Of a DNA stretch of 64,000 nucleotides, positions 27,440 to 36,900 are shown piece by piece. The notes under the pieces were generated by a model. That model saw only the letters and a list, made by a program, of their open reading frames with translations. It was not told where the DNA came from and made no database searches. The translations under genes were made by a program, and so were the position numbers. Position 1 is the first letter of the stretch. Every line of letters starts with the position of its first letter. The DNA comes from Falsiroseomonas stagni DSM 19981 (GTDB lineage Bacteria > Pseudomonadota > Alphaproteobacteria > Acetobacterales > Acetobacteraceae), in contig NZ_FOSQ01000003.1 in NCBI RefSeq assembly GCF_900114315.1, forward strand, positions 372,001 to 436,000. The letters are read 5' to 3'.

Positions 27440-27500
27440 GCCACCTCCTGAGAAGCTGACGCGGACTTAAGTCCTATCAATCGAACAAATCAAGAACAAA
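27440..27500 (-). promoter_or_regulatory. AT-rich promoter region and strong RBS of the envelope operon
   Basis: The 101-bp gap upstream of the membrane protein gene is the only AT-rich stretch nearby (for example TTGATTTGTTCGATTGATAG read on the minus strand), followed by AGGAGG at 27444-27449, eight bases before the ATG. No exact -35/-10 pair stands out, so the promoter is inferred from composition and position. Confidence 0.45.
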
Positions 27501-27537
27501 ATCCGCGCGCATCGAAACGCGGGGCGAATGCCTTGTC

Positions 27538-27867
27538 TCAGGCCTTGGCGGTGGCGGGGCGGATCTTGCGGGGGGGTTCCTGCAGCGGGCCGCCATTCAC
27601 GCGTTCCCGCAACTCCTTGCCCGGCTTGAAGTAGGGCACGGCCTTGCCGTCCACCGCCACGGCGGTGCCGGTGCGGGGGTTGCGGCCGGTACGGGGGTCT
27701 CGGCGCTTGGTGGAGAAGGCGCCGAAGCCGCGCAGTTCCACGCGATCGCCGCGCGCGAGCGCGGTGATGATCTCGTCGAAGATCGTGGTGACGATCAGCT
27801 CGACGTCGGGCTGGCGGAGATGCGGGTTCGCCGCCGCCAGGTGGGTGATCAGTTCGGACCGGGTCAT
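27538..27867 (-). CDS. ihfB: integration host factor beta subunit
   Basis: The 109-residue DNA-bending protein has an N-terminal [15 protein letters not shown] and the HU/IHF signature [28 protein letters not shown], where the proline-tipped arm intercalates into the minor groove. The start at 27867 gives the conserved N-terminus; the frame extends upstream without similarity. It is the last gene of the aroA-cmk-rpsA-sppA series, as in other alphaproteobacteria, 31 bases after sppA. The C-terminal [12 protein letters not shown] tail is an extension. Confidence 0.93.
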   Translation of the reverse strand: MTRSELITHLAAANPHLRQPDVELIVTTIFDEIITALARGDRVELRGFGAFSTKRRDPRTGRNPRTGTAVAVDGKAVPYFKPGKELRERVNGGPLQEPPRKIRPATAKA

Positions 27868-27898
27868 GGCAACCCTGCAGCCTTCTCCCTCGTTGCGC

Positions 27899-28816
27899 TC
27901 AAGGCTGCCAAAGCGCGCGCACGCGGTCAACGCCAAGCCATTCATTCACAAGGCCTTTCGTGAAGGCCCCGAAGACGGCGCCGAAGGTGCGTTCGGTGAA
28001 GGACCGCGTCTCGACGTCCCGGACGGGCAGGGTGGCGGGAATCGCGTGGGTCGCGGCCAGCCATTCGCGGGCCTCGGGCTCCCCCCCGATCGCGTCGATG
28101 AGGCCGAGGGAGAGCGCCTGGCGGCCGGTGAAGATGCGGCCATCGGCCAGGGCGCGGACCTGCGCGACCTCCATCCGCCGCCCCGTCGCGACCATGTCGA
28201 CGAACTGGTCGTAGAGGTCCATCACCACGCGGTTGAGCTCGGCGCGGCCTTCCTCCGTCAGCGGGCGGAAGGGGCTCGGCTGGTCCTTGAAGACGCCGGA
28301 GGCCACCGTCTCCGCCCGCACGCCGAGGCGCGCCATCAGCTCCGTCGCCTCGAAGTTCTGCAGGATGACGCCGATGGAGCCGGTGACGGTCGCCTCCCGC
28401 GCGAAGATTCGGCCGGCGGGCATCGCGACCATGTAGCCGGCGGAGGCCGCGGTGCCGCCCAGGACGGCGACCACCGGCTTGTCGGCGGCGAAGCGGGTCA
28501 GGGCGCGGTGCAGGCCCTCTCCCCCGGCCACGCTGCCGCCTGGGCTGTCGACCGCCAGGATCACGCCGCGGACGGAGGCATCGCGCCGCGCGCGTTCCAG
28601 CGCCTCCAGCAGCTTGCGGTCGTCGCCGATGAAGCCCTGGAGGCTCAGGCGGGCGAGGTGCGGGCCGCTGCTGCCGGTGATCGCGGCGCGGACATCCGGC
28701 TGCCAGGTGAGGAACACCGCCGCCGCCGCGACGGCCATCACCGCGAGGGCGCGCCAGAGGGAGAGGCGGCGCTTCAGGCGCCGGCGGTCGAGGAGAAGGT
28801 CGGCATCGAGGGGCAT
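27899..28816 (-). CDS. sppA: signal peptide peptidase SppA
   Basis: SppA is a membrane-anchored serine protease of the S49 family that degrades signal peptide remnants. The 305-residue short form has a basic N-terminus and one helix at about 22-38. The catalytic pair is probably S125 in [10 protein letters not shown] and K177 in [10 protein letters not shown], spaced 52 residues as in Bacillus SppA. VDSPGGSV near residue 90 is also typical. The start at 28816 (MPLDADLL) is five bases after the preceding stop. Confidence 0.93.
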   Translation of the reverse strand: MPLDADLLLDRRRLKRRLSLWRALAVMAVAAAAVFLTWQPDVRAAITGSSGPHLARLSLQGFIGDDRKLLEALERARRDASVRGVILAVDSPGGSVAGGEGLHRALTRFAADKPVVAVLGGTAASAGYMVAMPAGRIFAREATVTGSIGVILQNFEATELMARLGVRAETVASGVFKDQPSPFRPLTEEGRAELNRVVMDLYDQFVDMVATGRRMEVAQVRALADGRIFTGRQALSLGLIDAIGGEPEAREWLAATHAIPATLPVRDVETRSFTERTFGAVFGAFTKGLVNEWLGVDRVRALWQP

Positions 28817-28821
28817 GGCTG

Positions 28822-29406
28822 TCAGATAGGGCCGGCGGGCAGCGACGGCCACTCCGCAATGTGGCCTGCCGCCAGGTATCGCGGGACTTTCGCGACCTCC
28901 CCCAGCACACGGTCGCACGCGCGGGCATCGAGGTGCCAGGCGCCGCGGCGGACGGGGCCGTACTCCACGGCGCGGCAGCGCTTCTCCGGCGCCGGCCAGT
29001 GGCGGTGCAGCGTCATGGCGTAGCGGCGGCCGGTGCAGAACAGGCCGATGCAGAAGACGCGCCGCGCGGAGAGCAGGCCGGCGGCGGCGATCAGGGGGAG
29101 GGAAAGGGTGACGTTCTCCCCGGTATGGGTCGCCCGGTGTTCGAGGATCAGCGCGTCGCTCGGCACGCCGAAGGCCACGATGGCGTCCGCGATCACCGTG
29201 GCTTCCGTGTCAGGGCCGCCGGGTGTGGCGCCGCCTGTGACGAGGATGCGAGGGGCGTGGCACTTGAGAAAAAGCGAAGCGGCCGCCTGGGCCATCCCGG
29301 CAACCGCGATGCGGTTGCCGAAGACGATGGCCAGGTCGGCCGCTTCTGCCGGATGGTCCAGGCAGTGGTCACGCTCGATGCGGGCGATCTCGCCCGCATC
29401 GGGCAT
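28822..29406 (-). CDS. DUF218 (YdcF/ElyC-like) protein
   Basis: The 194-residue protein has the DUF218 core: ADLAIVFGNRIAVAG, ILVTGGATPGGPDTEA near residue 55, LEHRATHTGENVTLS with the conserved ENxxxS element, and a C-terminal region with FCIGLFCTGRRYAMTL. Members bind small ligands or nucleotide-like molecules and some affect envelope polymers, but the reaction here is unknown. No signal or membrane helix is seen. It is seven bases after rpsA and five before sppA, an unusual insertion into the rpsA-sppA-ihfB order. Confidence 0.8.
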   Translation of the reverse strand: MPDAGEIARIERDHCLDHPAEAADLAIVFGNRIAVAGMAQAAASLFLKCHAPRILVTGGATPGGPDTEATVIADAIVAFGVPSDALILEHRATHTGENVTLSLPLIAAAGLLSARRVFCIGLFCTGRRYAMTLHRHWPAPEKRCRAVEYGPVRRGAWHLDARACDRVLGEVAKVPRYLAAGHIAEWPSLPAGPI

Positions 29407-29413
29407 GGGCTGG

Positions 29414-31129
29414 TTACTCGTCGGTCGAGCTCTGGTTGCGGCGGCGGATGGCCGCGCCCAGGATGTCGCCCAGCGAGGCGCCGCTGTCGGTGGAGCCGAA
29501 CTCCTTCATGGCCTCGCGCTCCTCCTCCACTTCCTTGCCCTTGATGGTCAGGGCCAGGCGGCGGCCGGCGCGGTCCACGGCGGTGATCTTCGCATCGACC
29601 TTCTCGCCCACGGCGAAACGGTCGGGGCGCTGGTCGCCACGGTCGCGGGCCAGTTCGGCGCGGCGGATGAAGCCCGTCAGGACCTCGTCGACCTTCACCT
29701 CGATGCCGTTCGGCTCGATCTTCGTCACGATGCAGGTGACGACATCGCCCTTGCGGATCCGGTCCAGCACTTCCGCGGCCGGGTCGGCCTGGAGCTGCTT
29801 GACGCCGAGGGAGATGCGCTCCTTCTCCACGTCAACGTCCAGCACCTTCGCCTTGACGTTGTCGCCCTTGCGGAAGGCGGTCATCGCCTGCTCGCCAGGG
29901 ACATCCCAGCTCAGGTCGGACATGTGCACCATGCCGTCCAGATCCGGGCCGAGGCCGACGAAGAGGCCGAACTCGGTGATGTTGCGGATCTCGCCCTCGA
30001 TCACCGTGCCGGGCGGGTTGGCCTCGGCGAACAGCTCCCACGGGTTGCCCTGGGCCTGCTTGAGGCCGAGCGAGATGCGGCGCTTCGGGCCGTCCACGTC
30101 CAGGATCATGACGTCCACTTCCTGCGAAGTGGCGACGATCTTGCCGGGGTGCACGTTCTTCTTGGTCCAGGACATCTCGCTGACATGCACGAGACCCTCG
30201 ACACCAGGCTCCAGCTCCACGAAGGCGCCGTAGTCCGTGATGTTGGTCACGCGGCCGGAGAACTTGCCGTTGACCGGGTACTTGATCGCCACGCCATCCC
30301 AGGGATCGGCCATCAGCTGCTTCATGCCGAGGCTGATGCGCTGCGTCTCCGGGTTGAAGCGGATGACCTGCACCTTCACGGCCTGGCCGATGGTCAGGGC
30401 CTCGCTCGGGTGGTTGATGCGGCGCCAGGCGATGTCGGTGACATGCAGCAGGCCGTCCACGCCGCCGAGGTCCACGAACGCACCGTAATCGGTGATGTTC
30501 TTGACCACGCCGTCGAGCACCATGCCTTCCTTGAGGCCCTGGATGAGCTCGCTGCGCTGCTCGGCGCGCGTCTCCTCCAGCACCGCACGGCGGCTGACGA
30601 CGATGTTGCCGCGGGCGCGGTCCATCTTGAGAATCTGGAACGGCTGCGGGCTGCCCATCAGGGGCGTCACGTCGCGCACCGGACGGATGTCGACCTGGCT
30701 GCCGGGGAGGAAGGCGACCGCGCCGCCGAGATCGACGGTGAAGCCACCCTTCACGCGGCCGAAGATCACGCCGTTCACGCGCTGCTGCGCGGTGAAGGAC
30801 TTCTCCAGGTTCGTCCAGGCTTCCTCGCGCCGCGCCTTCTCACGCGACAGGATGATGGAGCCGTCGCGGTCCTCGTAGCGCTCCACGAAGAGCTCGATGA
30901 CGTCGCCGACCTTGACCTCGGGCTTCGCACCCTGGGGGGCGAACTCCTTGAGGGGGACGCGGCCTTCCGACTTCAGGCCGACATCGACCACGGCGAAGTC
31001 ATCGTCGACGCGGATGACCTTCCCGGTGATGACGGAGCCGTGGAAGGAAGAGTTCTCGCCCAGCGTCGCGTCGAGGAGGGCGGCGAAGTCCTCGCCGGGA
31101 TCGGTGGCGAGGGTGTTGGCGGTTGCCAT
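29414..31129 (-). CDS. rpsA: 30S ribosomal protein S1
   Basis: S1 holds mRNA on the 30S subunit for initiation. The 571-residue protein has six S1 OB-fold repeats, each with the GxVxxITDYGAFVxL-type signature (for example NITDYGAFVDLGGVDGLLHV and NITEFGLFVGLGPDLDGMVH). The start is MATANTLATDPGEDFAALL at 31129; the upstream codons belong to the leader. Its 318-bp leader, after cmk, contains a 9-bp hairpin, and S1 is known to regulate its own mRNA in other bacteria. Confidence 0.97.
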   Translation of the reverse strand: MATANTLATDPGEDFAALLDATLGENSSFHGSVITGKVIRVDDDFAVVDVGLKSEGRVPLKEFAPQGAKPEVKVGDVIELFVERYEDRDGSIILSREKARREEAWTNLEKSFTAQQRVNGVIFGRVKGGFTVDLGGAVAFLPGSQVDIRPVRDVTPLMGSPQPFQILKMDRARGNIVVSRRAVLEETRAEQRSELIQGLKEGMVLDGVVKNITDYGAFVDLGGVDGLLHVTDIAWRRINHPSEALTIGQAVKVQVIRFNPETQRISLGMKQLMADPWDGVAIKYPVNGKFSGRVTNITDYGAFVELEPGVEGLVHVSEMSWTKKNVHPGKIVATSQEVDVMILDVDGPKRRISLGLKQAQGNPWELFAEANPPGTVIEGEIRNITEFGLFVGLGPDLDGMVHMSDLSWDVPGEQAMTAFRKGDNVKAKVLDVDVEKERISLGVKQLQADPAAEVLDRIRKGDVVTCIVTKIEPNGIEVKVDEVLTGFIRRAELARDRGDQRPDRFAVGEKVDAKITAVDRAGRRLALTIKGKEVEEEREAMKEFGSTDSGASLGDILGAAIRRRNQSSTDE

Positions 31130-31150
31130 GTAGCAGATGTTTCCCGGTCG

Positions 31151-31171
31151 ATGCCCCGCGAGGCGGGGCAT
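31151..31171 (-). promoter_or_regulatory. hairpin in the rpsA leader
   Basis: Arms ATGCCCCGC (31151-31159) and GCGGGGCAT (31163-31171) make a perfect 9-bp stem with a three-base loop, 21 bases upstream of the rpsA start. The 318-bp cmk-rpsA gap holds no other gene. The hairpin could take part in S1 autoregulation, but that is inference. Confidence 0.5.
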
Positions 31172-31447
31172 GGGGTGTGCGCCCCCGCGGCTAGCCGCCA
31201 CGGGCACGACCTGGCCGGCATCGGTCCCCTGGATCCGCGCGGCCCACAGTCTGATGACGGGATGACGGTCCGCCGATGCCGGCCCCGGCCAATGCGGTGA
31301 ACAGCGGGCGCGACTGGCGCTCCCCCTGGCTCCCCTTCCGCGATGGCATGGGCACCGCGGTGTCCCCGAGAGGGCGGCGCGGTTCAGGCATCGCCTACGC
31401 CCCGGGGCTTAGGCGAGTCAAGGGTGAATCCCTTGTGCAGCGCGGTA

Positions 31448-32089
31448 TCAGGCCGTCGCCATCCGGGCGCGGACCAGGCGGAGCGCGGCGGCGTAGGCGG
31501 CCTCCGCGTCCAGCGCGGTGGTGTCGAGCACGGTGGCGTCCTCGGCCGGCTTCATGGGGGCGACGCTGCGGCCGGCATCCTGGGCGTCGCGGGCGCGGAG
31601 CTCGGCCTCCACCTGGTCGAGGTCCGCGGCGACGCCGCGGGCCTGCAGCTCCGCCCATCGGCGGCGGGCACGTTCCTTGGCGCCAGCGGTGACGAAGAGC
31701 TTGATGGGGGCGTCGGGGAAGACGACGGTGCCGATGTCCCGGCCATCCATCACGGCGCCATGGCGGCGGCCGAACTCCCGCTGCCAGTCCAGCAGCGCGG
31801 CGCGGACGGCGGGGATGGCGGCGACGGCGCTGGCGGCCATGTCGGCGGCGGGGCCGCGGAGATCGGTGCGGGCCAGGTCCTCGGCCGTCATGGCCCTGGC
31901 CTCGGCCTCCGCCACCACGACGTCACGCGGGTCCAGCCCGCGGTCCAGCACGCGGCGGCCGACCGCGCGGTAGAGCAGGCCGGTGTCGAGGTAGGGAAGG
32001 TCGAGCGCCGCCGCCAGGCGCCGCGCGAGGGTGCCCTTGCCGGCAGCGGCGGGGCCATCGACGGCGATGACGAGCGGGCGGGCATTCAT
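31448..32089 (-). CDS. cmk: cytidylate kinase
   Basis: Cmk phosphorylates CMP and dCMP. The 213-residue protein has the P-loop GPAAAGKGT at residues 12-20, the [17 protein letters not shown] substrate region, [13 protein letters not shown] and the [15 protein letters not shown] lid. It overlaps aroA by four bases (ATGA), so the two are coupled, and lies upstream of rpsA, which is the classical order. Confidence 0.96.
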   Translation of the reverse strand: MNARPLVIAVDGPAAAGKGTLARRLAAALDLPYLDTGLLYRAVGRRVLDRGLDPRDVVVAEAEARAMTAEDLARTDLRGPAADMAASAVAAIPAVRAALLDWQREFGRRHGAVMDGRDIGTVVFPDAPIKLFVTAGAKERARRRWAELQARGVAADLDQVEAELRARDAQDAGRSVAPMKPAEDATVLDTTALDAEAAYAAALRLVRARMATA

Positions 32090-33456
32090 GGCGCGGCGAT
32101 GGGTTCCGCGCCCGCCAAGCCATTGATCAGGCTGGCGAAACCGGGGAAGGAGGTCTCGATGAAGGCGGCGTCGTCCGCCGTCACGCCGCGCTTCGAGGCC
32201 AGGCCCATGACCAGCGCCGACATGGCGATGCGGTGGTCCATGTGGGTTTCCACCAGGCCGCCGCCCTCGATCGGGCCGCCGGCGCCATGGACGATGAGGT
32301 CATCGCCATCCACCTCCACCCGCGCGCCATTGGCCACCAGCATCGCGGCGGTGGCGGCCAGGCGGTCGCTTTCCTTCACGCGCAGCTCCTTCAGCCCGCG
32401 CATGCGGGTGGTGCCGGAGGCGATGGCGGCGGCGACGGAGAGGACCGGGTATTCGTCGATCATCGAGGGTGCGCGGAGTGCGGGCACATCGACGCCGCGC
32501 AGCGCGGAGGCGCGGATGACGAGGTCGGCGACGGGCTCGCCACCCTCGATCCGGCGGTTGGTTTCCGTGATGTCGGCGCCCATTTCCTGGAGCGTCAGGA
32601 AGATGCCGGCGCGGAGCGGGTTCATGCCGACGCCCTGGATCGTCACCTCCGACCCCGGGACCAGCAGGGCGGCGATGGCGGGGAAGGCGGCGGAGGAGGG
32701 ATCGCCGGGGACGACCACGGGGGCGGCGAAGAGTTCGGGCTGGCCGAGCAGTTCGATCACGCGGCCATGGCCTTCGACCTGGACGTCCACGACGGCGCCG
32801 AAGTGGCGGAGCATGTTTTCCGTGTGGTCGCGGGTGGCCTCGGCCTCCACGACGCGGGTCACGCCGCGGGCGCAGAGGCCGGCGAGGAGGCAGGCGGACT
32901 TCACCTGGGCGGAGGGGACGGGGACCACATAGTCAAGGGAGAGCGGATCGGCCGCGCCTTCGACGGCGAGCGGCAGGCGGCCGCCGGCGCGGGTGGTGAA
33001 GCGGGCGCCGGTGGCGGAGAGGGGGTCCGTCACCCTCTTCATGGGGCGCTTCCGGAGCGACGCATCGCCCGTCATCACCGCGAAGATGGGATGGCCGGCG
33101 AGCAGGCCGCAGAGCAGGCGGGCGGCGGTGCCGCTGTTGCCCATGTCCAGCACATCGGCGGGCTCCACCAGGCCGCCGATGCCGCGGCCGGCGACGCGCC
33201 AGTGACCCTGGCCGAGATTGTCGACCGTGGCGCCCAGCGCCCGCATGGCGGCGGCGGTGCGGAGGACGTCCTCACCCTCCAGCAGTCCCGTGATGTCGGT
33301 GGTGCCGACGGCCAGGGCGCCGAACATCAGGGCGCGGTGGCTGATCGACTTGTCGCCGGGCACGGTGACGGTGCCGCGCAGCGGGGATGAGGGCGCGGCA
33401 GCCCTCAAGGGCCGGGCGATGGGGGCCTGGTGGGCGCTGGGCGCGAGTTCCTGCAT
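32086..33456 (-). CDS. aroA: 3-phosphoshikimate 1-carboxyvinyltransferase (EPSP synthase)
   Basis: AroA makes EPSP from shikimate-3-phosphate and PEP in the shikimate pathway. The 456-residue protein has [20 protein letters not shown] near the N-terminus, [17 protein letters not shown] and [16 protein letters not shown], in the alphaproteobacterial, slightly longer form. The [16 protein letters not shown] sequence with alanine after GNSGT resembles class II enzymes, which tolerate glyphosate; this is only suggestive. The ATG at 33456 is divergent from the zinc-ribbon gene across 126 bp, where the promoters of both must lie. Confidence 0.96.
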   Translation of the reverse strand: MQELAPSAHQAPIARPLRAAAPSSPLRGTVTVPGDKSISHRALMFGALAVGTTDITGLLEGEDVLRTAAAMRALGATVDNLGQGHWRVAGRGIGGLVEPADVLDMGNSGTAARLLCGLLAGHPIFAVMTGDASLRKRPMKRVTDPLSATGARFTTRAGGRLPLAVEGAADPLSLDYVVPVPSAQVKSACLLAGLCARGVTRVVEAEATRDHTENMLRHFGAVVDVQVEGHGRVIELLGQPELFAAPVVVPGDPSSAAFPAIAALLVPGSEVTIQGVGMNPLRAGIFLTLQEMGADITETNRRIEGGEPVADLVIRASALRGVDVPALRAPSMIDEYPVLSVAAAIASGTTRMRGLKELRVKESDRLAATAAMLVANGARVEVDGDDLIVHGAGGPIEGGGLVETHMDHRIAMSALVMGLASKRGVTADDAAFIETSFPGFASLINGLAGAEPIAAP

Positions 33457-33582
33457 GGCAAGGCGTTTGACATGCAGGGCGCGAAGTGGCAATCGCGCGC
33501 ACCGTTTCCGCCCACCCCTCCGCCCCGGCCGCGCCCTGTTGAAGGTGCGAGGCCCGGGCCTGACACGAGGCTGATGTTCCCC

Positions 33583-33906
33583 ATGGCGAAGCCTGAACTC
33601 GGATTGAAGCGCGTCTGCGTCGCCTGCGGCACGAAGTTCTACGACCTGACCCGGGCGCCGGCGGTGTGCCCGAAGTGCGGGACGGAACAGCCGGCGGAGC
33701 AGCCGCGGCTGAAGCGTGCCTCCCAGGTTGCGGATGAGCGGCTGAAGAAGCGGGCCGTGGTGGCGGAGGTTGACGCCGAAGAGGGTGTCGAGGTCGAGGC
33801 GGATGACGACGCCGAGGCGATCGAGGACGCGGACGAGCTGGAAGACGACGCCGAGGCGATCGGCGAGGAGCTTGAGGTCGAGACGGACCGCGAAGAGGAG
33901 ACCTGA
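33583..33906 (+). CDS. TIGR02300-family zinc-ribbon protein
   Basis: The 107-residue protein begins [21 protein letters not shown] and has a four-cysteine zinc ribbon (C12, C15, C29, C32). The C-terminal half is a low-complexity acidic stretch of repeated DDAEAIEDA-like units. This is a small conserved alphaproteobacterial family of unknown function (TIGR02300/FYDLN acid domain). An ATG at 33574 would add MFP; I chose 33583 because it gives the family's usual MAKPELG start. It often sits beside aroA, as here. Confidence 0.9.
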   Translation: MAKPELGLKRVCVACGTKFYDLTRAPAVCPKCGTEQPAEQPRLKRASQVADERLKKRAVVAEVDAEEGVEVEADDDAEAIEDADELEDDAEAIGEELEVETDREEET

Positions 33907-33987
33907 GCTTTTTAGGTCCTTTAGTGGTTTTAGGGGATTGAGGGCGCCATCCGCGGCCCTTTTGGACAAATTCCCCGGGTTGAGCAT

Positions 33988-34617
33988 CTACCGAACCCCC
34001 GGCGCCGCGAGGCCCGGGGGTTCTGTCGTTCTGAACAGTTTCGGCCTTCCGGCGATGAGGCGGTGGAAGCGGGAGAGCCAGTCCAGCTGCGAATGGCTCG
34101 GCCGGGGGCGATCCGGGCTTCTGAATAAATTCCTGACGACCCGGAGGAGCAGGGGCTCCAGCTCCGGATAGGGGAGGCACCAGGAGGGGGCCGGCATGGC
34201 GGAGACCATCCCGAGGCGGCGCACCAGCGCCATGCTGGCGGCGGGCAGGAGGCGGGCAGCGCGCCGCCAGGCTCGGACGATCCTCCATTCCAGGCTTTTG
34301 ACGGATGCGAAGGCCATGGGGTGGCGGGAGGCGGCGAGCAGCAGGCGATCCAGCGCGCCGCTATGCGCCAGGCGGGCGAGCAGGCGATGGGCGGAATTGG
34401 CGGGGCCGTATTCGGCGGGGAGAGCGCGCCAGGGGCCGGCGGAACAGGCGACCCAGAAGATGGCGTCCATGGTGCGGCGGGTGCGTTGCGCCGGGCGGCC
34501 GCGGGGGTCCGTGCGGGCGATGAGGGGGGCGAGGGCGGCCCATTCGGCGTCGGTGAGGGGGGAGAAGGGACGGGGGGTGGTGCGGTGGAGGGGGAAGGTG
34601 AGGGGTGGGGTGGGCAT
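33988..34617 (-). CDS. IS402-like transposase-domain protein (IS5-family relic)
   Basis: Residues about 18-75 (PLTDAEWAALAPLI, RGRPAQRTRRTMDAIFW, GPWRALPAEYGP) match the N-terminal DUF4096/IS402-type domain of IS5-family transposases. The remaining 130 residues show no DDE catalytic motif, and I find no flanking inverted repeats, so it is either a domesticated helix-turn-helix protein or a decayed transposase. Its codon use matches the host. It lies at the edge of a low-GC segment, as transposase relics often do at insertion hotspots. Confidence 0.55.
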   Translation of the reverse strand: MPTPPLTFPLHRTTPRPFSPLTDAEWAALAPLIARTDPRGRPAQRTRRTMDAIFWVACSAGPWRALPAEYGPANSAHRLLARLAHSGALDRLLLAASRHPMAFASVKSLEWRIVRAWRRAARLLPAASMALVRRLGMVSAMPAPSWCLPYPELEPLLLRVVRNLFRSPDRPRPSHSQLDWLSRFHRLIAGRPKLFRTTEPPGLAAPGVR

Positions 34618-34729
34618 GGGGGGAGGGCCTCGCCGGGGGAGGGGAGGCGGGGGAGGATATAGGAATATTTACCGAAACACAAGCGATTTTCGCTTGCCGC
34701 TGCACTACCGCGGTCGCTCCGGTTTTCAG

Positions 34730-35560
34730 CTATTGATCAACTTTTTGAGCGTTGAGCACGATATAGCGTTTCGGGGTCTCGTCCATCGCTAATATTCGTG
34801 TGTATTGAATGTTTATTCGCCTATTCGTTCTGTTGGCATACTGGTCAAGACCCCAGCTGAATACTCCACCGTAATCGGCGAGAGCACGAGAGCTCATGCT
34901 AAACGCTACCGTCCTCCCTAGATCGAAATCAAACACCGATCCGTAGCCCGAGTTGGCGTTAAATGATGCGACGCTAAAATCTTTCTGCTTTATAGCATTG
35001 TCCTGATAATTGCTGTTTACATAGTCTTTGGTGGCTCTGTCCAAATTCGCAATCATGTTATAGCCGCCAAGCACGCTGATCTTGGCTGCGCCATTATCAA
35101 TCACTCTGTGCGTCTGTTTTATTGCTGGCTCAACCTTTGCTGTTAGCGCCTCAACGTCCCCCTCTCTCTTTTCTATAAGTGCCTGCAAGAGAGGCGTTGT
35201 TGGCGTGCTTGTGCGTCCAAGATTACGGTCAAACAACCGCTTGACCAAGTCTGTCAAGAAAACAGAACTGCTGACGCCTGCAAGCGCCGTCCCATAGTTG
35301 AAGGTTGCGATTGGGTCGTTAAGCAAAACGACGCTGAAGTCGGCGATAATGCTTCCTGGTTTCGGAATATTCGCGCGAACCGCTTGTCGGCCTGTAAAAT
35401 CGCCTCGCTGCCTAACAGTGCCGGTGTCAGCGAAATGAGCCGCAAGGGCGAGCGCCCACGCAAAGCCGGCTAGGGCGGTGTAGCCGTCGTATCCCTGAAA
35501 CTCGTGCCTATCTGAAGTGTCGCCACTAAGCTTTAGCTGAAAATCTGCTACTTCAACCAC
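34730..35560 (-). CDS. protein of unknown function in a low-GC two-gene operon
   Basis: The 276-residue soluble protein does not match a family I can name. It begins MVEVADFQLKLSGDTSDRHE and has FQGYDGYTALAGFAWALALAAHF, a predicted central helical segment with LIEKREGDVEALTAKVEPA, and a beta-rich C-terminal half with SVFDFDLGRTVAF. No catalytic motif stands out. It overlaps the upstream membrane-protein gene by eight bases. Codons ending in A/T are common, unlike neighbours, so the pair was probably acquired. A role as sensor or effector in a small defence cassette is possible but unproven. Confidence 0.75.
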   Translation of the reverse strand: MVEVADFQLKLSGDTSDRHEFQGYDGYTALAGFAWALALAAHFADTGTVRQRGDFTGRQAVRANIPKPGSIIADFSVVLLNDPIATFNYGTALAGVSSSVFLTDLVKRLFDRNLGRTSTPTTPLLQALIEKREGDVEALTAKVEPAIKQTHRVIDNGAAKISVLGGYNMIANLDRATKDYVNSNYQDNAIKQKDFSVASFNANSGYGSVFDFDLGRTVAFSMSSRALADYGGVFSWGLDQYANRTNRRINIQYTRILAMDETPKRYIVLNAQKVDQ

Positions 35561-36224
35561 TGCTCTTCGCGCTCCACTGAAGATGCTGGTATCTTCCAGA
35601 CGCTACAGTATCGATATAGCAACAGTCTGTCGACTGTAAAGTTAGTGCCTCCCTGGGGCGGGCAGCCGGGCGTTCGCCTTTCGATGTGCTTGCGGCGTAG
35701 ACTGCGAGAATGGCGGACCCCAGGATTAGAATTGCTGCGGCAATTTTTGCTGCGCGAAATGTCGTCTCGCCTGCTTTCACGCGCGCCCACTCTGCGCCGA
35801 GCAGTTCATGACACGCGGAAAGTAGCTGGGCTTCGAAATGTCTGATATTCTGAACGGTAAACAAATTCTCATCCCGCGCTATGAGATTGAAGCCTTCCAT
35901 GACCGACAATAAGTTGCGCGAGAGGCGATCTTTTGGAGCGATGCGCAGAAGAATATTAAAATTAGCTGTGTTTAATGCGACGTAAAGCGACCTCAGTGTC
36001 TCGATTTTTTTGGAATCATCAGAATATTTGGCATTCATTGCGTCATGGATAGCGTTTATGTGAGTCAGAAATATTGCCATATCGGCTCGTAGGGCGTCAA
36101 TCCAAGTCTGTCGAAAATCGGATATTTTCTGCTCTTTGCTGATAATTAGACCAATAAAAGTTATAGTCCCGGCGATAGCCGCTGCTCCGATTGCTCCCAA
36201 AGCTGCATCAGGTAGATTAATCAT
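35553..36224 (-). CDS. two-helix membrane protein of unknown function
   Basis: The 223-residue protein has a transmembrane helix at about 7-28 and another at 157-177, with a 130-residue helical cytoplasmic or periplasmic domain between (ISDFRQTWIDALRADMAIFLTHINA and the following helices). This two-helix design recalls pore-forming effectors of SLATT/2TM type in prokaryotic defence loci. It is the first gene of the low-GC operon and overlaps the second. I do not recognise a named family, and the effector idea rests on topology and context. Confidence 0.75.
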   Translation of the reverse strand: MINLPDAALGAIGAAAIAGTITFIGLIISKEQKISDFRQTWIDALRADMAIFLTHINAIHDAMNAKYSDDSKKIETLRSLYVALNTANFNILLRIAPKDRLSRNLLSVMEGFNLIARDENLFTVQNIRHFEAQLLSACHELLGAEWARVKAGETTFRAAKIAAAILILGSAILAVYAASTSKGERPAARPREALTLQSTDCCYIDTVASGRYQHLQWSAKSSG

Positions 36225-36436
36225 ATTCCTCGTTGTTATCCGAAGGCTGCTACGCTCAACTCAGTTCCGACTTTGCCATAGTGGAAAAGCATGAGCAACA
36301 TGATTTAGAGCACACAGCCGGTCGTCTTGCCGCCAGCGGTAGGGTATGCTTGCGGCGACGACTACATAGCTATGATTAGCTTGTATATCGTGATTTATTT
36401 GAGCGTGCCTGCGCATATGCACATCAAGCGAGACCG
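36225..36436. other. intergenic region upstream of the low-GC operon
   Basis: This stretch of about 210 bases is lower in GC than the flanks and holds no convincing reading frame. It must contain the promoter for the leftward two-gene operon. It ends at the first of the two 68-bp direct repeats. I see no tRNA or integrase site in it. Confidence 0.6.
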
Positions 36437-36504
36437 ATACCTGTGTTGCAAGGGCCCGCTGGCCCTTGCTGGGGGAGTTTGAGGGGGCGAAGCCCTCTCA
36501 AGGC
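36437..36504 (+). repeat. 68-bp direct repeat, left copy
   Basis: This copy differs from that at 37549-37616 only at one base (T36444 against G37556). It contains two hairpins: GCAAGGGCC/GGCCCTTGC and a TTGAGGGGGC/GCCCTCTCAA pair with one mismatch. The two copies bracket the RelE-like and Shedu-like genes. The sequence resembles the other GC-rich post-stop hairpin elements, but this copy has no gene ending before it on the plus strand. Confidence 0.9.
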
Positions 36505-36603
36505 GACTCGCAGCGGGCTCCGTCCCCGCGTTCATCGCTGGCAAAGTGGCCTTGCCGCACCCTACTATCTTCCAGGACCCGACCCCGCAGGAGCCGTCGT
36601 GCC

Positions 36604-36900
36604 ATGCCGGTTGAATGGAGTTTCACCGCCGAATCCTACCTCGACCAGTTGCCCCATGCGGCGCGGGCGCAGGTGTTGCATGCGCTGGAGGGGTTGCCGG
36701 GTGCGTGGGATGGGCTGCTCGGCGGGCGGCTGGCGCCGGTAAAGGGGGAGCGGCCGGACCTGTTCCAGTTGCGGGTGGGTGGTGATCTGCGCGTGTTGTT
36801 GCGGCGGCGTGGCGCGGTGATCACGGTGGTGGATGTGGTCCGGCGCAGTCAGATCGATGGGTTGCGGCGGGCGGCGATGCCGCAGACCGCGGCGGGGTGA
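36604..36900 (+). CDS. RelE/ParE-superfamily toxin-like protein
   Basis: The 98-residue protein has the compact RelE/ParE fold pattern: SYLDQLPHAARAQVLHALEGL helices, then a sheet with LFQLRVGGDLRVLLRRRGAVITVVDVVRRSQI, where the arginine-rich strand is typical of mRNA-interferase toxins. No antitoxin gene with a DNA-binding domain is next to it. Instead it overlaps by four bases (GTGA) a gene for a Shedu-like protein. It may be a solitary toxin domain or part of a two-gene defence cassette. Confidence 0.75.
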   Translation: MPVEWSFTAESYLDQLPHAARAQVLHALEGLPGAWDGLLGGRLAPVKGERPDLFQLRVGGDLRVLLRRRGAVITVVDVVRRSQIDGLRRAAMPQTAAG

